Below are positions 5,958-6,187 of a stretch of DNA of 6,187 nt, in pieces. The notes under the pieces are model-generated. The model saw only the letters and a program-made list of their open reading frames with translations, searched no databases and was not told the DNA's origin. The position numbers were made by a program, and so were the translations under genes. This DNA is from Dehalococcoidales bacterium (GTDB taxonomy: Bacteria; Chloroflexota; Dehalococcoidia; Dehalococcoidales; UBA2162): assembly GCA_030648675.1 (NCBI GenBank), contig JAUSGV010000021.1:1-6187 (forward strand), in the 5' to 3' direction. Every line of letters starts with the position of its first letter. Position 1 is the stretch's first letter.

Positions 5958-6033
5958 GGGGCCGTAGTTCACTCGGGAGAACGTCGCGTTTGCATCGCGA
6001 AGGTAAGGGGTTCGAATCCCCTCGGCTCCACCA
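5958..6033 (+). tRNA. tRNA-Ala (anticodon UGC), CCA encoded
   Basis: The 76-nt gene folds as a full cloverleaf. The acceptor stem GGGGCCG (5958-5964) pairs with CGGCTCC (6023-6029) and includes the G3-U70 wobble that identifies alanine tRNA. The D stem is GTTC/GAAC, and the anticodon stem TCGCG/CGCGA carries loop TTTGCAT with anticodon TGC at 5991-5993. The T arm is AGGGG-TTCGAAT-CCCCT. Discriminator A6030 is followed by an encoded CCA. Its own promoter separates it from the operon. tRNA-Ala(UGC) reads GCN alanine codons. Confidence 0.97.
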
Positions 6034-6052
6034 AAGGGGACGATACCTAGAA

Positions 6053-6094
6053 CTCCCTGGAAGTCAAAGGCAGGCTGTTCAGGGAGGGTCTTTT
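6053..6094 (+). terminator. Possible Rho-independent terminator after tRNA-Ala
   Basis: CTCCCTG (6053-6059) pairs perfectly with CAGGGAG (6080-6086), followed by GGTCTTTT. The 20-nt loop and short T-run make it weaker than a canonical terminator, but the position 20 bases after the tRNA end fits. Confidence 0.4.
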
Positions 6095-6187
6095 CAGTAA
6101 CATTCCCGTGGCCCGCCCCAAAAAGTAAGCCACAGTCGGCGTCGAACGACAAACTGTAGTTTCAGCAAGCGCCAGTTCGAGCCTCGT
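6095..6187. other. Palindrome-rich non-coding stretch cut by the window end
   Basis: No convincing ORF is present. Short complementary pairs are frequent: GTGGC (6108-6112) with GCCAC (6129-6133), GTCG/CGAC at 6141-6150, AAACT/AGTTT at 6151-6162, and GGCG (6138-6141) with CGCC (6170-6173). This could be part of a structured RNA, but nothing identifies a family. Confidence 0.3.

Noticed and set aside
5886..6152. Minus-strand 88-codon frame
   Set aside because: It is the antisense of tRNA-Ala, giving the GAEGIRTP-type peptide often misannotated over tRNA genes.
6169..6187. GCCAGTTCGAGCC as the T arm of a second tRNA
   Set aside because: The flanking bases do not form a T stem and there is no acceptor partner or CCA in view.

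Overview
The window carries the 3' part of a bacterial electron-bifurcation operon, all on the + strand, followed by a tRNA gene. The genes are: the end of a large HdrA-type flavo-iron-sulfur protein (2-2203), an MvhD/FlxD-type [2Fe-2S] adaptor (2294-2764), two multi-cluster iron-sulfur proteins of the FlxB/FlxC kind (2856-3704 and 3701-4762), and an FAD/NAD(P)H oxidoreductase of the FlxA/AsrB kind (4964-5797). This matches the HdrABC-FlxABCD (Flox) arrangement known from anaerobic bacteria. HdrB and HdrC are not visible and may lie upstream of the window.

Expected electron path, inferred from the families: NAD(P)H gives a hydride to FAD on the FlxA-like protein. Electrons then cross the [2Fe-2S] and [4Fe-4S] clusters of the FlxA/B/C-like proteins and reach HdrA through the FlxD-like adaptor. 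HdrA splits them between ferredoxin and a disulfide acceptor on HdrB. The HdrA here is unusual in being a tandem fusion of two HdrA modules. The window begins inside the first; the second is complete.

The most distinctive DNA-level feature is that three of the four gene junctions are invaded by short palindromic, REP/MITE-like repeats. At the flxD-flxC junction an insert is flanked by a 27-bp duplication (26/27 identical) of the downstream gene's start. This leaves an abandoned start that encodes a 32-codon leader peptide and recreates the ATGA stop/start overlap. At hdrA-flxD a 27-codon mini-frame bridges the junction. At flxB-flxA three different palindromes fill 201 bp, which stay open in frame between the two genes with one TAG separating them.

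After the operon come a GGGACTG heptamer array with G-quadruplex potential (5834-5864), a near-consensus promoter, a complete tRNA-Ala(UGC) with encoded CCA (5958-6033), a possible terminator, and about 90 bp of palindrome-rich sequence cut by the window end.

The organism is an anaerobic bacterium. The repeat styles and gene set are compatible with an uncultured Dehalococcoidia (Chloroflexota) or Desulfobacterota-like lineage, but the sequence alone does not settle the phylum.
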